A stretch of DNA of 64,000 bases from Kocuria soli (GCF_003797835.1 NZ_RKMF01000015.1:34206-98205), one strand, 5' to 3'. Shown: positions 19,906-29,200, counted from the stretch's first letter. Notes: generated by a model not told the origin, from the letters alone. Program-made: numbers and translations.

Positions 19906-19973
19906 ATTAATGGGCCCGCTCAGCGACTCTCCGCTCTGTTCGGCCCCCCTCAACTTTCGAGCAAAGGTATTCC

Positions 19974-20363
19974 ATGACCGTCATCGGCCTGATCCTGACC
20001 GGGTTGGCAGCCCTGATTCACGTCTACATCTTCTACTTGGAGTCCCTGGCCTGGACCGGCCCCGCAGCCCGGCGCACCTTCGGGCTCCCCTCCGCCGAGT
20101 TCGCGGAGTCCACCAAGTCGTTGGCGTTCAACCAGGGCTTCTACAACTTGTTCCTGGCCGTCGCGGTGTTCCTGGGGCTGGTCGTCATGGCACTGGGGTC
20201 GACCGCCGTCGGCGCAACCCTGATCTTCACGGGCGCCGGATCCATGGTCGCCGCTGGGCTGGTGCTCCTGATGTCCGACCGCACCAAGACCTCGGCTGCG
20301 CTTAAACAACTGACCCTTCCGCTGCTCGGCGTGATTGCCCTGGGGATCGGCCTGGCCGCCTGA
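19974..20363 (+). CDS. DUF1304 membrane protein
   Basis: A 129-residue protein with four hydrophobic helices and the family opening LIHVYIFYLESLAW, followed by FNQGFYNLFLA. The function of DUF1304 is not established. AAAGG lies seven bases before the ATG. It is first in an apparent two-gene unit with the downstream NADP-dependent oxidoreductase (84-bp gap), under the divergent TetR regulator. Confidence 0.88.
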   Translation: MTVIGLILTGLAALIHVYIFYLESLAWTGPAARRTFGLPSAEFAESTKSLAFNQGFYNLFLAVAVFLGLVVMALGSTAVGATLIFTGAGSMVAAGLVLLMSDRTKTSAALKQLTLPLLGVIALGIGLAA

Positions 20364-20447
20364 GGCCTGCCGGCGGCCTGCGCCGTCGTACCCACGCCAC
20401 CCTCAATCACCCGCAGATTCCGCACGACCTCAACCCCTGGAGGACTC

Positions 20448-21461
20448 ATGACTTCCGTTGACAGCACACAGATCCAGCTCGTTCGCCGCCCCACCGGCTG
20501 GCCGTCCGCGGAGGACTTCCGCACCGCCACCGTCTCCTACGGCGAACTGACCCCCGGGCAGGTCCGGGTCCGCAACGAGTTCATCTCCGTGGACCCCTAC
20601 ATGCGCGGCCGGATGAACGACGCCAAGAGCTACGTCCCGCCCTTCGAACTCGGCGAAACCATGACCGGCGGTGCGATCGGCCGGGTGGTCGAATCCACGG
20701 ACGACGACGTCCCCGTCGGCGCCGTCGTGCTCCACCAGCTCGGGTGGCGGGACATCGCGCAGGACGACGCCGAGAAGTTCCGTGTGGTTCCCGAACTCCC
20801 CGGAGCACCGCTGTCCCTGTATCTGGGCGTTCTGGGGCTGACCGGGCTGACCGCCTATGTGGGTCTGACCCGCATTGCGCCCGTGCGGCAAGGGGACACG
20901 GTGTTCATCTCGGGCGCCGCCGGAGCGGTTGGGACGGCCGCCGGGCAGGTCGCTCGCCTGCTCGGGGCGGCGCGCGTCATCGGCTCCGCCGGTTCACCCG
21001 AGAAGGTCGATCTGCTGACCACCAAGTACGGGTACGACGCCGCCTTCAACTACAAGGACGCACCGGTGGCAGAGCAGTTGGCGGCTGCCGCGCCGCAGGG
21101 CATTGACGTGTACTTCGACAACGTGGGGGCCGACCACCTGGAGGCGGCACTGGGGACGTTGAACCGGGACGGACGGGTGGCAATGTGCGGGGCGATCGCC
21201 GCGTACAACTCGGACGAGCCCGTGCCGGGACCCAAGAACATGGTCAAGATCATCCAGCAGGGCCTGTCGCTCCGGGGCTTCACCCTGGGTGACCACATGG
21301 ACCTGGCGCCGGAGTTCAACCAGCGCATGGCGCAGTGGTTCGGGCAGGGAAAGATTGCCTACGACGAGACGGTGGTGGACGGAATCGACCACGCCGTTGA
21401 CGCCTTCCTGGACATGATGCGCGGGGCCAACACCGGAAAGATGGTCGTGCGGACCGCCTGA
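20448..21461 (+). CDS. NADP-dependent oxidoreductase (MDR, prostaglandin reductase-like)
   Basis: A 337-residue zinc-free MDR enzyme. YMRGRMND near residue 50 and the nucleotide loop GAAGAVGTAAGQVA near 157-170 place it in the YncB/leukotriene B4 12-hydroxydehydrogenase group, which reduces activated double bonds with NADPH. GGAGG stands before the ATG. It is probably co-transcribed with the DUF1304 gene. Confidence 0.9.
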   Translation: MTSVDSTQIQLVRRPTGWPSAEDFRTATVSYGELTPGQVRVRNEFISVDPYMRGRMNDAKSYVPPFELGETMTGGAIGRVVESTDDDVPVGAVVLHQLGWRDIAQDDAEKFRVVPELPGAPLSLYLGVLGLTGLTAYVGLTRIAPVRQGDTVFISGAAGAVGTAAGQVARLLGAARVIGSAGSPEKVDLLTTKYGYDAAFNYKDAPVAEQLAAAAPQGIDVYFDNVGADHLEAALGTLNRDGRVAMCGAIAAYNSDEPVPGPKNMVKIIQQGLSLRGFTLGDHMDLAPEFNQRMAQWFGQGKIAYDETVVDGIDHAVDAFLDMMRGANTGKMVVRTA

Positions 21462-21526
21462 GAAAACCGTGGCTCCGTCCCGCATGCCTGCTGTGCAATC
21501 GCGGGCAGGAGGCGGAAGGTAGACGC

Positions 21527-23050
21527 ATGAATTCATCGATTCAACCCCCTGAAAACCGGGGACAGACCGCCGCTGACCCCGCGGCCACTCCGTCCCCCAC
21601 CAACAACCACCCTGGTCAGAATGACCAGAAAACCTTCCTCGGCCAGCCCAGAATGTTGGCCTCACTGTTCAACGTGGAGCTGTGGGAGAGATTCTCCTTC
21701 TACGGCATGCAGGGCATCGTCCTGATCTACATGTACTTCCAGACCACCGACGGTGGCTTGGGAATCGACCAGTCGGTCGCCGCAGGCATCGTCGGAGCCT
21801 ACGGCGGCAGCGTGTACCTGTTCACCATCGTCGGCGCCTGGGTGGCTGACCGCCTGATGGGCTCCGAACGGGCCATGTTCGTCAGCGCCCTCATGATCAT
21901 GGCCGGCCACATCGCGCTGGCGCTGCTACCGGGCGTGGCGGGCCTGGCCGTCGGTCTGATGCTGGTCGCCGTCGGTTCAGGAGGGCTCAAGGCCAACATC
22001 ACCAACCTGGTGGGTGGCCTGTACGAGCGCACGGACCCGCGCCGCGACGCCGGCTTCTCGCTGTTCTACATGAGCGTCAACATCGGCGGTCTGTTCGGCC
22101 CGCTGCTCACCGGTCTGGTTCAGCAGTCCTGGGGCTTCCACCTGGGCTTTGGACTGGCCGCGATCGGCATGGCCATCGGTCTGGCGCAGTACTGGTTGAC
22201 CCGCGGTGCGATGCCCGAATCGGCTCACCACGTTCCGGATCCGCTGCCTCGTTCCCAGTACCCCAAGTGGATCGGGATCGTCGTCGTCGCCGTCGTTCTG
22301 ATCGCAATTGCCGTGGTCACGGGCCTCCTCAACGCCGCCAATCTGGCCAACGTGATCGTGACCCTGATCGTGATCGCGGCGATCGGTGTGTTCACGCTGC
22401 TGCTGAGCAGCAGCAAGGTCGACGGTGACGAGCGTTCCCGCGTCCTGTCCTTCATCCCGCTGTTCATCGGTGAGGCGGCGTTCTTCGCGCTGTTCCAGCA
22501 GCAGTTCACGGTGCTCACGATCTACGCGGACACCCGCCTGGACCGGTCGCTGTTCGGTTGGGAGATGCCCATCTCCTGGGTCCAGTCCTTCAACCCGTTC
22601 TTCATCATCGTGCTGGCGCCCGTGTTCGCGGCCCTGTGGACCAAGCTCGGCACCCGCCAGCCGTCCACGCCCACCAAGTTCGGGCTGGGCATCGTGTTGA
22701 TGGGTTCCGCGTTCCTGATCTTCCTCAGCCAGGTGAACGTTGCCATGGTGGCAGTCATGTGGATCGCACTGATCATGCTGGTGGCGACGATCGGCGAGCT
22801 GCTGGTCTCCCCCGTGGGCCTGTCGCTGTCGACCAAGCTCGCGCCGACGTCGTTCCCCGTGCAGATGGTGGCCCTGAACTACCTGGCCGTGGCGCTGGGC
22901 ACCGCGCTGTCGGGCTCCCTGGCGACGTTCTACAGCGCCGAGACCGAGGCCGCGTACTTCGGCACCCTGGGTGCCGTGACCATCGGCATCGGCGTGATCC
23001 TGCTGGTGCTGTCGCGCTCGATCACCAAGATGATGCGCGGAGTCCGCTGA
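21527..23050 (+). CDS. POT-family peptide/proton symporter
   Basis: A 507-residue MFS transporter with about 14 helices. The POT signature ExxERF is present as ELWERFSFYGMQ near residue 48, and the second PTR2 signature region (MSVNIGGLFGPLL) is recognisable. It imports di- and tripeptides with protons. AAGG stands 7 nt before the ATG. It is followed by the first copy of a 68-bp palindrome. Confidence 0.92.
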   Translation: MNSSIQPPENRGQTAADPAATPSPTNNHPGQNDQKTFLGQPRMLASLFNVELWERFSFYGMQGIVLIYMYFQTTDGGLGIDQSVAAGIVGAYGGSVYLFTIVGAWVADRLMGSERAMFVSALMIMAGHIALALLPGVAGLAVGLMLVAVGSGGLKANITNLVGGLYERTDPRRDAGFSLFYMSVNIGGLFGPLLTGLVQQSWGFHLGFGLAAIGMAIGLAQYWLTRGAMPESAHHVPDPLPRSQYPKWIGIVVVAVVLIAIAVVTGLLNAANLANVIVTLIVIAAIGVFTLLLSSSKVDGDERSRVLSFIPLFIGEAAFFALFQQQFTVLTIYADTRLDRSLFGWEMPISWVQSFNPFFIIVLAPVFAALWTKLGTRQPSTPTKFGLGIVLMGSAFLIFLSQVNVAMVAVMWIALIMLVATIGELLVSPVGLSLSTKLAPTSFPVQMVALNYLAVALGTALSGSLATFYSAETEAAYFGTLGAVTIGIGVILLVLSRSITKMMRGVR

Positions 23051-23064
23051 CCCTTCCGTCCCCT

Positions 23065-23132
23065 CGACCACACCACTTTGCGTCGACCACACACTCCATA
23101 ACGTGTGCGGTCGACGCTTAGTGGTGTGGTCG
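23065..23132. repeat. 68-bp palindromic element, copy 1
   Basis: Two 31-base arms surround the loop CCATAA. The right arm is identical to that of copy 2 (24111-24178). The left arm differs from copy 2 at four positions (TTTG for TAAG, and CCACACACT for CCGCACACG), so this copy is imperfectly paired. It lies 15 bp after the peptide transporter stop and could act as a terminator. Confidence 0.85.
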
Positions 23133-23180
23133 ATGATCGGGGTCGCTGGCGCTGCCCACTCAGGCCGGTAGATTCGGAAC

Positions 23181-24083
23181 GTGTCGGAAGCTCAGTACGC
23201 CGCATTCCTCCCGGAACCCCGTCGAGCCGCGGCCGCGATTGATCCGGTCCACGACTGGTGGTCGTGGACCGGGCATCGCGTTCACGTCGCCAGGGCCCGT
23301 TGCGACAGTCCCGTGCGCGTCGTCGTCGTGCACGGGGCCGGCGCACACAGTGCGGCGCTGTGGCCCACGGTGGCCCAGTTGGCGGACCACGGACTTGACG
23401 TGACGGCGATCGATCTCCCGCTCTACGGGCGAACCGAATCACCCACCCCGCAGAAGGTCACCTACGACTTGTGGCTGGACCTCCTCCAGGATCTCCTGGA
23501 CGCCGACGACGACGAACGGCCCGTCCTGCTGCTCGGTGCGAGCATCGGCGGGTTGATCGCGTACGAGGTGGCTCACCGCTCCGATCGCGTGGTCGCTGTG
23601 GCAGCAACCTGCCTCTTGGACCCAGCCGACTGGCGTGCACGCGCACGCATGACGCGGTTCGGACCCCTGGCCGTCCTGGGGCCTCCGTTCCTGCGGTTGC
23701 TCCGCGGACGCGTGGGCGACCTCATGATCCCGATGCGGTGGGTGGCGGACCTGTCCAAGATGAGCCGCAACCCGGACCTTTCCAAGTTGTGTGCATTGGA
23801 CCCGAGAGGCGGGGGCGCCAAGGTCCCACTTCGGTTCTTCCGGTCCTACATGACCCATCGACACAGCGCACCGGAGGACTTCACCAAACCGCTGCTCCTG
23901 ACCCACCCGGCACAGGATGCGTGGACACCGGTGGAACTCAGCACCCGCTTCTTGCGGCGGTTGTCCGGACCCACACGAGTGGTCATGTTGCGTGGGTGCG
24001 GGCATTTCCCCATCGAGGAACCGGGTCTCACGGACTTGGTGGAGTCGGTGGCCGATCTTGCCGCCCAGGTTTCCCCGAACTGA
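23181..24083 (+). CDS. alpha/beta-hydrolase
   Basis: A 300-residue hydrolase. The HGAGAHS oxyanion segment (51-57), nucleophile elbow GASIGG with Ser121, Asp246 in HPAQDAW and His275 in GCGHFP complete the triad. The substrate is unknown; the fold includes esterases and lipases. GTG 23181 is supported by TAGATT ending exactly 6 nt upstream, a leaderless start. The gene is bracketed by two copies of the same 68-bp palindrome. Confidence 0.87.
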   Translation: MSEAQYAAFLPEPRRAAAAIDPVHDWWSWTGHRVHVARARCDSPVRVVVVHGAGAHSAALWPTVAQLADHGLDVTAIDLPLYGRTESPTPQKVTYDLWLDLLQDLLDADDDERPVLLLGASIGGLIAYEVAHRSDRVVAVAATCLLDPADWRARARMTRFGPLAVLGPPFLRLLRGRVGDLMIPMRWVADLSKMSRNPDLSKLCALDPRGGGAKVPLRFFRSYMTHRHSAPEDFTKPLLLTHPAQDAWTPVELSTRFLRRLSGPTRVVMLRGCGHFPIEEPGLTDLVESVADLAAQVSPN

Positions 24084-24110
24084 CAGCCCGGCCACCCGCC
24101 CTCAGTCCCT

Positions 24111-24178
24111 CGACCACACCACTAAGCGTCGACCGCACACGCCATAACGTGTGCGGTCGACGCTTAGTGGTGTGGTCG
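24111..24178. repeat. 68-bp palindromic element, copy 2
   Basis: A perfect inverted repeat: 31-base arms (beginning CGACCACACCACTAAGCGTC) around the six-base loop CCATAA. It lies between the convergent hydrolase and asparaginase genes, 27 bp from each stop, where it could terminate both. Close relationship with copy 1 shows it is a repeat family, not a chance stem. Confidence 0.92.
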
Positions 24179-24204
24179 GCACGAACGGAGCGAAACGGGG
24201 CCGT

Positions 24205-24723
24205 TCAGTTCTCCGGAACGACGAGGTCCACGAACTGACCGCGGTCTCGGTCCTTGACCACAGCGCCCACGGGGAACACGCGGCCACTCATCGCCAGGTA
24301 GATCCCTGGGTCGAGGAGCTGCACCGCCGCGAACGCGGTACCCAGGTTGAACTGCGAATCCGTGACGCGAAGGGACGCGGGCTGCATGGCGCCCGTGAAC
24401 ACGATGGTCTTGTCCGCGAGCGCGGTGCCGTGCGTCCGGAGGTACTCCGCGGTGTCGGTCATCGTGTCCGTGCCGTGCGTAATGACCACACGCGTGTTGG
24501 GCAGGGCTTCGACCCGCTCGAACAGGGTCTGCCGGTCGTCGTCGGTGATGTCCAGGCTGTCCTTGCGCAGGACCGGCTCCGCGGTGACGGGAACGGTCGG
24601 CCTGACGACGGACAGGATCTCCAACGCTGCGGGCTCCCCGATCTCCAAGTCGCCGGTCAGGGAGTAGATCTTGTCGATGGTGCCGCCGGTGGTCACGAGC
24701 GCGATGGGCTGGGGATTCGTCAT
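24205..24723 (-). CDS. small single-domain asparaginase
   Basis: A 172-residue protein with the two threonine motifs of asparaginases/glutaminases: TTGGTIDK at residues 11-18 and THGTDTM in mid-protein. It lacks the second domain of the usual 320-350 residue enzymes. Short single-domain asparaginase-like proteins are known. The C-terminus is complete in context (stop next to a palindrome), so it is not a visible truncation. TAGTCT ends 6 nt before the ATG, a leaderless start. Activity on asparagine is inferred. Confidence 0.78.
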   Translation of the reverse strand: MTNPQPIALVTTGGTIDKIYSLTGDLEIGEPAALEILSVVRPTVPVTAEPVLRKDSLDITDDDRQTLFERVEALPNTRVVITHGTDTMTDTAEYLRTHGTALADKTIVFTGAMQPASLRVTDSQFNLGTAFAAVQLLDPGIYLAMSGRVFPVGAVVKDRDRGQFVDLVVPEN

Positions 24724-24803
24724 CGCACGAGACTATCGGGTGCCGAGGTCGGTTGGACCCTCGACCCCGACCACGGCGGCCGAGGACTGGCAGGCGCAGA
24801 AGG

Positions 24804-25145
24804 TCACCCTCGCAGGACCTTCTCCATGGCCTTGCCCTTGGCCAGTTCGTCCACCAGCTTGTCCAGGTACCGGATCTTCTGCATGAGCGGATCCTCGACG
24901 TCCTCCACGCGGACCCCGCAGACCACGCCTTTGATCAACGGGGCGTTGGGATTGAGATCGGCGTCGGCAAAGAAGTCCTCGAACGTGGTCTCTTGATCCA
25001 GGTGCGCCTGGAGCTCGTCCTGCGTGAAGCCGGTGAGCCAGCGGATCACCTCATCCAGTTCCTCCCGGGTACGCCCCTTCTTCTCGACCTTGGTGACGTA
25101 GTGCGGATAGACGGAGGCGACGCTGGTGGTGAAGATCCTGTGCAT
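24804..25145 (-). CDS. DUF2200 family protein
   Basis: A 113-residue soluble protein recognisable as DUF2200 by [35 protein letters not shown] and the C-terminal [31 protein letters not shown]. The function is unknown. TAGCCT ends 6 nt before the ATG, suggesting a leaderless transcript. Confidence 0.88.
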   Translation of the reverse strand: MHRIFTTSVASVYPHYVTKVEKKGRTREELDEVIRWLTGFTQDELQAHLDQETTFEDFFADADLNPNAPLIKGVVCGVRVEDVEDPLMQKIRYLDKLVDELAKGKAMEKVLRG

Positions 25146-25179
25146 CGACTCAGGCTAGACCACCTGCTCCGGACACCGG

Positions 25180-25971
25180 TCAGTGGTCGCCCTGGCTGCC
25201 GGGTTGCCCCTCGGACCCCAGCATCTTGGTCAGCCCGGACATGATGTCCACGGGCAACGGGAACACCACGGTGGAGTTCTGGTCCGCGCCGAGCTCCAGC
25301 AGGGTCTGCAGGTAGCGCAGTTGGATGGAGGCGGGAGCCTGGGACAGCGTCTCGGCGGCATCGCGAAGCTCGGCGGAGGCCTGCAGCTCACCGTGGGCAT
25401 TGATCACCTTGGCGCGGCGCTCGCGCTCCGCCTCCGCTTCACGCGCCATCGCACGCTGCATGGCCTCCGGGATCTCGATGTCCTTGATCTCCACGATCAC
25501 AACCTCCACGCCCCAGGGCCCTGTCTGGCGGGCGATGATCTCCCGAAGATCTGACCCCAAGTCGTCCCGATGGGCCAGCAGTGTGTCCAGATCAACGCGC
25601 CCCAGGAGGGACCGGAGGGACGTCTGCGCGATCTGCGAGGTGGCCACCGCGTAGTTCTCCACCTCCAGCACAGCCTTCTGGGGGTCCACCACGCGGAACA
25701 TGACCACGGCGTTGACGCGAGCGGGCACGTTGTCCTTGGTGATGATCTCCTGCGGCGGAATGGTGAGCGTGATGGTGCGCAGGTCCACCCGGTGCAGGGA
25801 ATCGATCAGCGGCAGCACCACCTTGAGCCCCGGCCCGTACAGCGGCTTCACGTGGCCGAACCGGAAGGCCACCGCGCGCTGGTACTGCGGAATCACCCGC
25901 AGGCTCACCAGCAGGATCACCACGATGACCAGCAGGACACACAGAACGGCTATGACCGCGGACGCGGGCAT
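25180..25971 (-). CDS. slipin (SPFH/stomatin family protein)
   Basis: A 263-residue protein with one N-terminal membrane helix (residues 4-26), an SPFH/band 7 domain (QYQRAVAFRFGHVKPLYGPGLKVVLP onward) and an Ala/Glu-rich coiled segment (AMAREAEAERERRAKVINA). SPFH proteins oligomerise on membranes and organise partner proteins. It is third in the norZ operon: its ATG overlaps the stop of the preceding gene by one base (TGATG) with AAAGGGGAA upstream. A link to the reductase is inferred from this coupling. Confidence 0.85.
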   Translation of the reverse strand: MPASAVIAVLCVLLVIVVILLVSLRVIPQYQRAVAFRFGHVKPLYGPGLKVVLPLIDSLHRVDLRTITLTIPPQEIITKDNVPARVNAVVMFRVVDPQKAVLEVENYAVATSQIAQTSLRSLLGRVDLDTLLAHRDDLGSDLREIIARQTGPWGVEVVIVEIKDIEIPEAMQRAMAREAEAERERRAKVINAHGELQASAELRDAAETLSQAPASIQLRYLQTLLELGADQNSTVVFPLPVDIMSGLTKMLGSEGQPGSQGDH

Positions 25972-26687
25972 CACTTCCCCTTTCGGACGGTACTGGTATC
26001 GGACGCAGAGCGTTGCACCGGTTCGATGGGCAGCCGCTCCCGCGTGACACCGCCCCACACGGCGTCGTTGCCCCGCGAATCTCCACCCCACTTGGCGGCG
26101 AAGCGATCCGTGGTCATAGCCTGCAGAGCCTCACGGTCGTTGTGGTGAACGATGTGATCGGGAGCCCCGGTCGGGGTTCGCACCAGATGGATCACCAGGG
26201 GCGCACACACGACGGCGACGACGAACGCGGTGACCGCCAGCACCAACACTTCAAGGCCCGTGGTGGCCATGAGCATGCCGGCCAACAGCATGATCACGCC
26301 CATGGCTCCCACAGCCACGGCCACGCCGCGATGGAACCGGCCGTTCTCGGAATGCGGCCACGGGTCCACTTCTCGGGTCAGTTGCTTGCCGTGGTCGGAC
26401 ACGGTGCAGGTGTCCTTGACCGGGCAGGCATTGCAGATGTCGGCCTTGCCGCGATACCGCATGACGCGGTTGTCCGGGTCGAAGGACGTGGGCCACAACC
26501 ATTGGTCTTCCGGGCACAGCCAGGCGTCGTGACTCTCGTGGTAGACGAAGCCGTTGGTCCGCCAGGCCACCGCCCGTTGGGACGTGCGCCGCGCCAGGAT
26601 GTCGAATCCCCAGGCGGCGGCGGCCAACGCCAGACCGTAGAGGCACAGGCCCCATGTCAGCAGTGAGATCTGATCCATTCCGGTCAC
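25971..26687 (-). CDS. Cys-cluster membrane protein of norZ operon, function unknown
   Basis: A 238-residue protein with one N-terminal helix (about residues 8-28), a soluble domain of about 90 residues, and two adjacent helices (about 120-165) before a polar tail. The soluble part carries a compact cysteine set, CPED followed later by CNACPVKDTC (C-x2-C-x5-C plus one upstream Cys) with nearby His, fit to bind zinc or an iron-sulfur cluster. I do not recognise the family. It overlaps norZ by 4 bp and the SPFH gene by 1 bp, so it should be made with the reductase. A role in assembly or electron supply is speculation. Confidence 0.72.
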   Translation of the reverse strand: MTGMDQISLLTWGLCLYGLALAAAAWGFDILARRTSQRAVAWRTNGFVYHESHDAWLCPEDQWLWPTSFDPDNRVMRYRGKADICNACPVKDTCTVSDHGKQLTREVDPWPHSENGRFHRGVAVAVGAMGVIMLLAGMLMATTGLEVLVLAVTAFVVAVVCAPLVIHLVRTPTGAPDHIVHHNDREALQAMTTDRFAAKWGGDSRGNDAVWGGVTRERLPIEPVQRSASDTSTVRKGK

Positions 26688-29200
26688 AGGTCCGAACTGT
26701 TGGGATCGTCCGGGTCATCGGCCCGGCCCATGGGTCGGTCCTGTGCCTCCCGGTCCGACCGGTACCGTCCCCGCGGTTTGTCGGCTTCCCGGAGTTGACG
26801 GTCCGAACGGTATGGCGTGCGTTCGCTCGTGGCGGTGGCCTCCACCCGCTCCTCGGCGTCGAACTCCGCCAACTTGGCGGGGGTGATCTCTTCGTACAAC
26901 GGCGTGGTGGTGCCGTCCTCCCCCGGGCTCTTGCGCAGGAAGTACTTGAGTCCCAGGAAGGCCAGGTAGAGCAGCGGAACGATGCCGACCAGGAAGATCA
27001 CGTCGCCTGGCATGCGCAGCCACTCGACCACCACGTTGCCGGGTTCAGTCAGGTAGCCCAGCGACCGTGCCTCGTAGTACCCCTCGGAGACCGAGTGGTA
27101 GAGCTGGGCGACCCCCAGCGGCATGAGGGAGACGAAGACCATCCACAGCAAGCCGATGTTCAGCGCCCAGAAGGAGAACCCCATCCACTTCTCGGGCCAC
27201 TTCTCCGGCGGGATGACGTAGCGCAGGGCGAAGACCGCCATGCCGATCGCCAGGAACCCGTACACGCCCATCATGGCGCCGTGTGCGTGGTTGGCGGTGA
27301 GTGCGGTACCGATTTGGTAGTAGGACACGATCGGCATGTTGATCAGGAACCCGAAGATTCCCGCGCCCAGGAAGTTCCAGAAGCCCACCGACACCAGGAA
27401 CATGACCGCCCAACGGTGCGGGAACGGCTTGGTCCGGTTCGAGTGCTGGCGGGACCCGAGTTGCATGAAGCCCCATGCCTCGACCGTCAGGAACGTCAGC
27501 GGGATGACCTCGGCCGCGGAGAAGAACGCGCCCAGTGCCATGTGCTCCACCGGGGTTCCGGAGAAGTAGAGGTGGTGCATGGTGCCGATCACGCCACCCA
27601 CGGAGTACAGGATGATGTCCATGTAGATGATGGCGATCGCGATGCGCTCCCGGACCACACCCAGCAGCACGAAGATGTAGGCCACCATCACCGTGGTGAA
27701 CAGTTCCAGGAAGTCCTCCACCCACAGATGGACCACCCAGAAGCGCCAGAAATCCGCGACGGAGAAGTGTGTGTCCGTGCTCGCCAGCATCCCGACGGCG
27801 TAGAACGCCGGAATGGCCAGGCCCGCGAAGAAGAACAGCCAGGGCATGTTGCCCTTGTGCTCCCCGCGCAACCTGGCGCGCATGCCGCGGTAGACGATCG
27901 CGATCCAGATGAACATGCCCACCGTGAGCAGGATCTGGAACAGCCGCGGCAGGTCCAGGTACTCCCACTGCTGGGACAGCCAGGACCCTGGTTCCGTGAT
28001 TCCGTGGACGGACAGGAACGTTGTCAACAACGTTCCGACGACGACGATCACGACCGCCACGTACAGGAGCACGGTCAGGAGCCCCTGCTTCTTGGGTTCC
28101 CGACGGGCGATGAACGGCGTCAGGAAGATACCCGCGGCCAGGAAGCCCGCGGCTGTCCAGAACAGGGACAGCTGAACGTGCCACGTGCGTGCCAGGTTGT
28201 AAGGCAGGATCTGCGACATGTCGAAGCCAAAGAAGCCGGTCAGTTCCACGCGGTAGTGCTCTGTCAGAGCGCCCAGGAGCGCTTGAGCCAGGAACAACAC
28301 GATGATGGTGGAGAAGAACAGCACCGTCATGCGTTGTGAGGGCGTGAGCCGCACTTCGCCGGGCTGCCGGAAGTCCAGGATGGGGGCGTCGTCGCCGTGC
28401 CAACCGATCTTGGCCGACCACCGACCGTAGACCGCGAACAGCACGCCGATACCGCCCAGAAGGACGACCAAGGACAGCACGGACCAGATCATCAAGTCGG
28501 CGGTCGCGGTGTTGCCGACGTTCGGTTCGGCGGGCCAGTTGTTCGTGTACGAGTAGTCGTGTCCCGGCCGATCTGTGGAGCCCGCCCAGGCGGTCCACGC
28601 GTAGAACGCGGTCAGGTCGTGGATCTGGTCCTGGTCCGTGATCATGTTGGCCGGCAGACCGTTCTTGGTGGTCGGCTCACCGAAGAAGTCGGAGTAGTAG
28701 CTCTCCATGTGATTGAAGCCGTCGACCTGGGTGGGGGTCCAGGTCAAGGTCCCAGTTTCCTCGTCGTACCGGTTCGTCCGCCATTCGTCCTCGACCGCCT
28801 GCTGAGGGTCCTGGACGCCGTCGTTCGTGTACTGCTCGATCGCCCGGTCTGTGGTCACACGGAGGTATTCCGCCGTCCAGTCGGGGCCCAGGTAGGCACC
28901 GTGACCCAGGACGGATCCGTACTCCTGGAGCCCACGGGCATTGAAGATCTCCTGGCCGCGCGTGATGTCTTCACCGGTTGCCACCACCGTTCCGTCCTCG
29001 GCCACGATCTTATCGGGCAAGGGCATGGAGGCCGAGTACGTTCGATAGGCCAACAGGCCCATGACGAAGAAACCGAAAAGCATGACCATGGCAATGGCTT
29101 GAACCCAGCCTTTGCCCAGAACCATCTGTTTGGATGTGGCATCCACCCTGAACTCGGGATCCGGTTGTGGTGTGCTGCGGTCCTTGGTGGATACCGACAT
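26684..29200 (-). CDS. norZ: quinol-dependent nitric oxide reductase (qNor)
   Basis: An 838-residue single-subunit reductase: an N-terminal helix, a periplasmic cytochrome-c-like domain without heme c, then about 13 helices of the heme-copper oxidase superfamily. The His ligand region is recognisable in TANHAHGAMMGVYGFLAIGM, and family stretches such as FWRFWVVHLWVEDFLELF are clear. It reduces 2 NO to N2O with electrons from quinol in the membrane, for detoxification or denitrification. AGGT stands before the ATG. It is first in an operon with the Cys-cluster membrane protein and SPFH genes, and divergent from a TetR gene. Confidence 0.93.
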   Translation of the reverse strand: MSVSTKDRSTPQPDPEFRVDATSKQMVLGKGWVQAIAMVMLFGFFVMGLLAYRTYSASMPLPDKIVAEDGTVVATGEDITRGQEIFNARGLQEYGSVLGHGAYLGPDWTAEYLRVTTDRAIEQYTNDGVQDPQQAVEDEWRTNRYDEETGTLTWTPTQVDGFNHMESYYSDFFGEPTTKNGLPANMITDQDQIHDLTAFYAWTAWAGSTDRPGHDYSYTNNWPAEPNVGNTATADLMIWSVLSLVVLLGGIGVLFAVYGRWSAKIGWHGDDAPILDFRQPGEVRLTPSQRMTVLFFSTIIVLFLAQALLGALTEHYRVELTGFFGFDMSQILPYNLARTWHVQLSLFWTAAGFLAAGIFLTPFIARREPKKQGLLTVLLYVAVVIVVVGTLLTTFLSVHGITEPGSWLSQQWEYLDLPRLFQILLTVGMFIWIAIVYRGMRARLRGEHKGNMPWLFFFAGLAIPAFYAVGMLASTDTHFSVADFWRFWVVHLWVEDFLELFTTVMVAYIFVLLGVVRERIAIAIIYMDIILYSVGGVIGTMHHLYFSGTPVEHMALGAFFSAAEVIPLTFLTVEAWGFMQLGSRQHSNRTKPFPHRWAVMFLVSVGFWNFLGAGIFGFLINMPIVSYYQIGTALTANHAHGAMMGVYGFLAIGMAVFALRYVIPPEKWPEKWMGFSFWALNIGLLWMVFVSLMPLGVAQLYHSVSEGYYEARSLGYLTEPGNVVVEWLRMPGDVIFLVGIVPLLYLAFLGLKYFLRKSPGEDGTTTPLYEEITPAKLAEFDAEERVEATATSERTPYRSDRQLREADKPRGRYRSDREAQDRPMGRADDPDDPNSSDL

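Noticed and set aside
26654..28339. 561-residue plus-strand frame
   Set aside because: Antisense of norZ, rich in His/Gln/Glu and without any domain.
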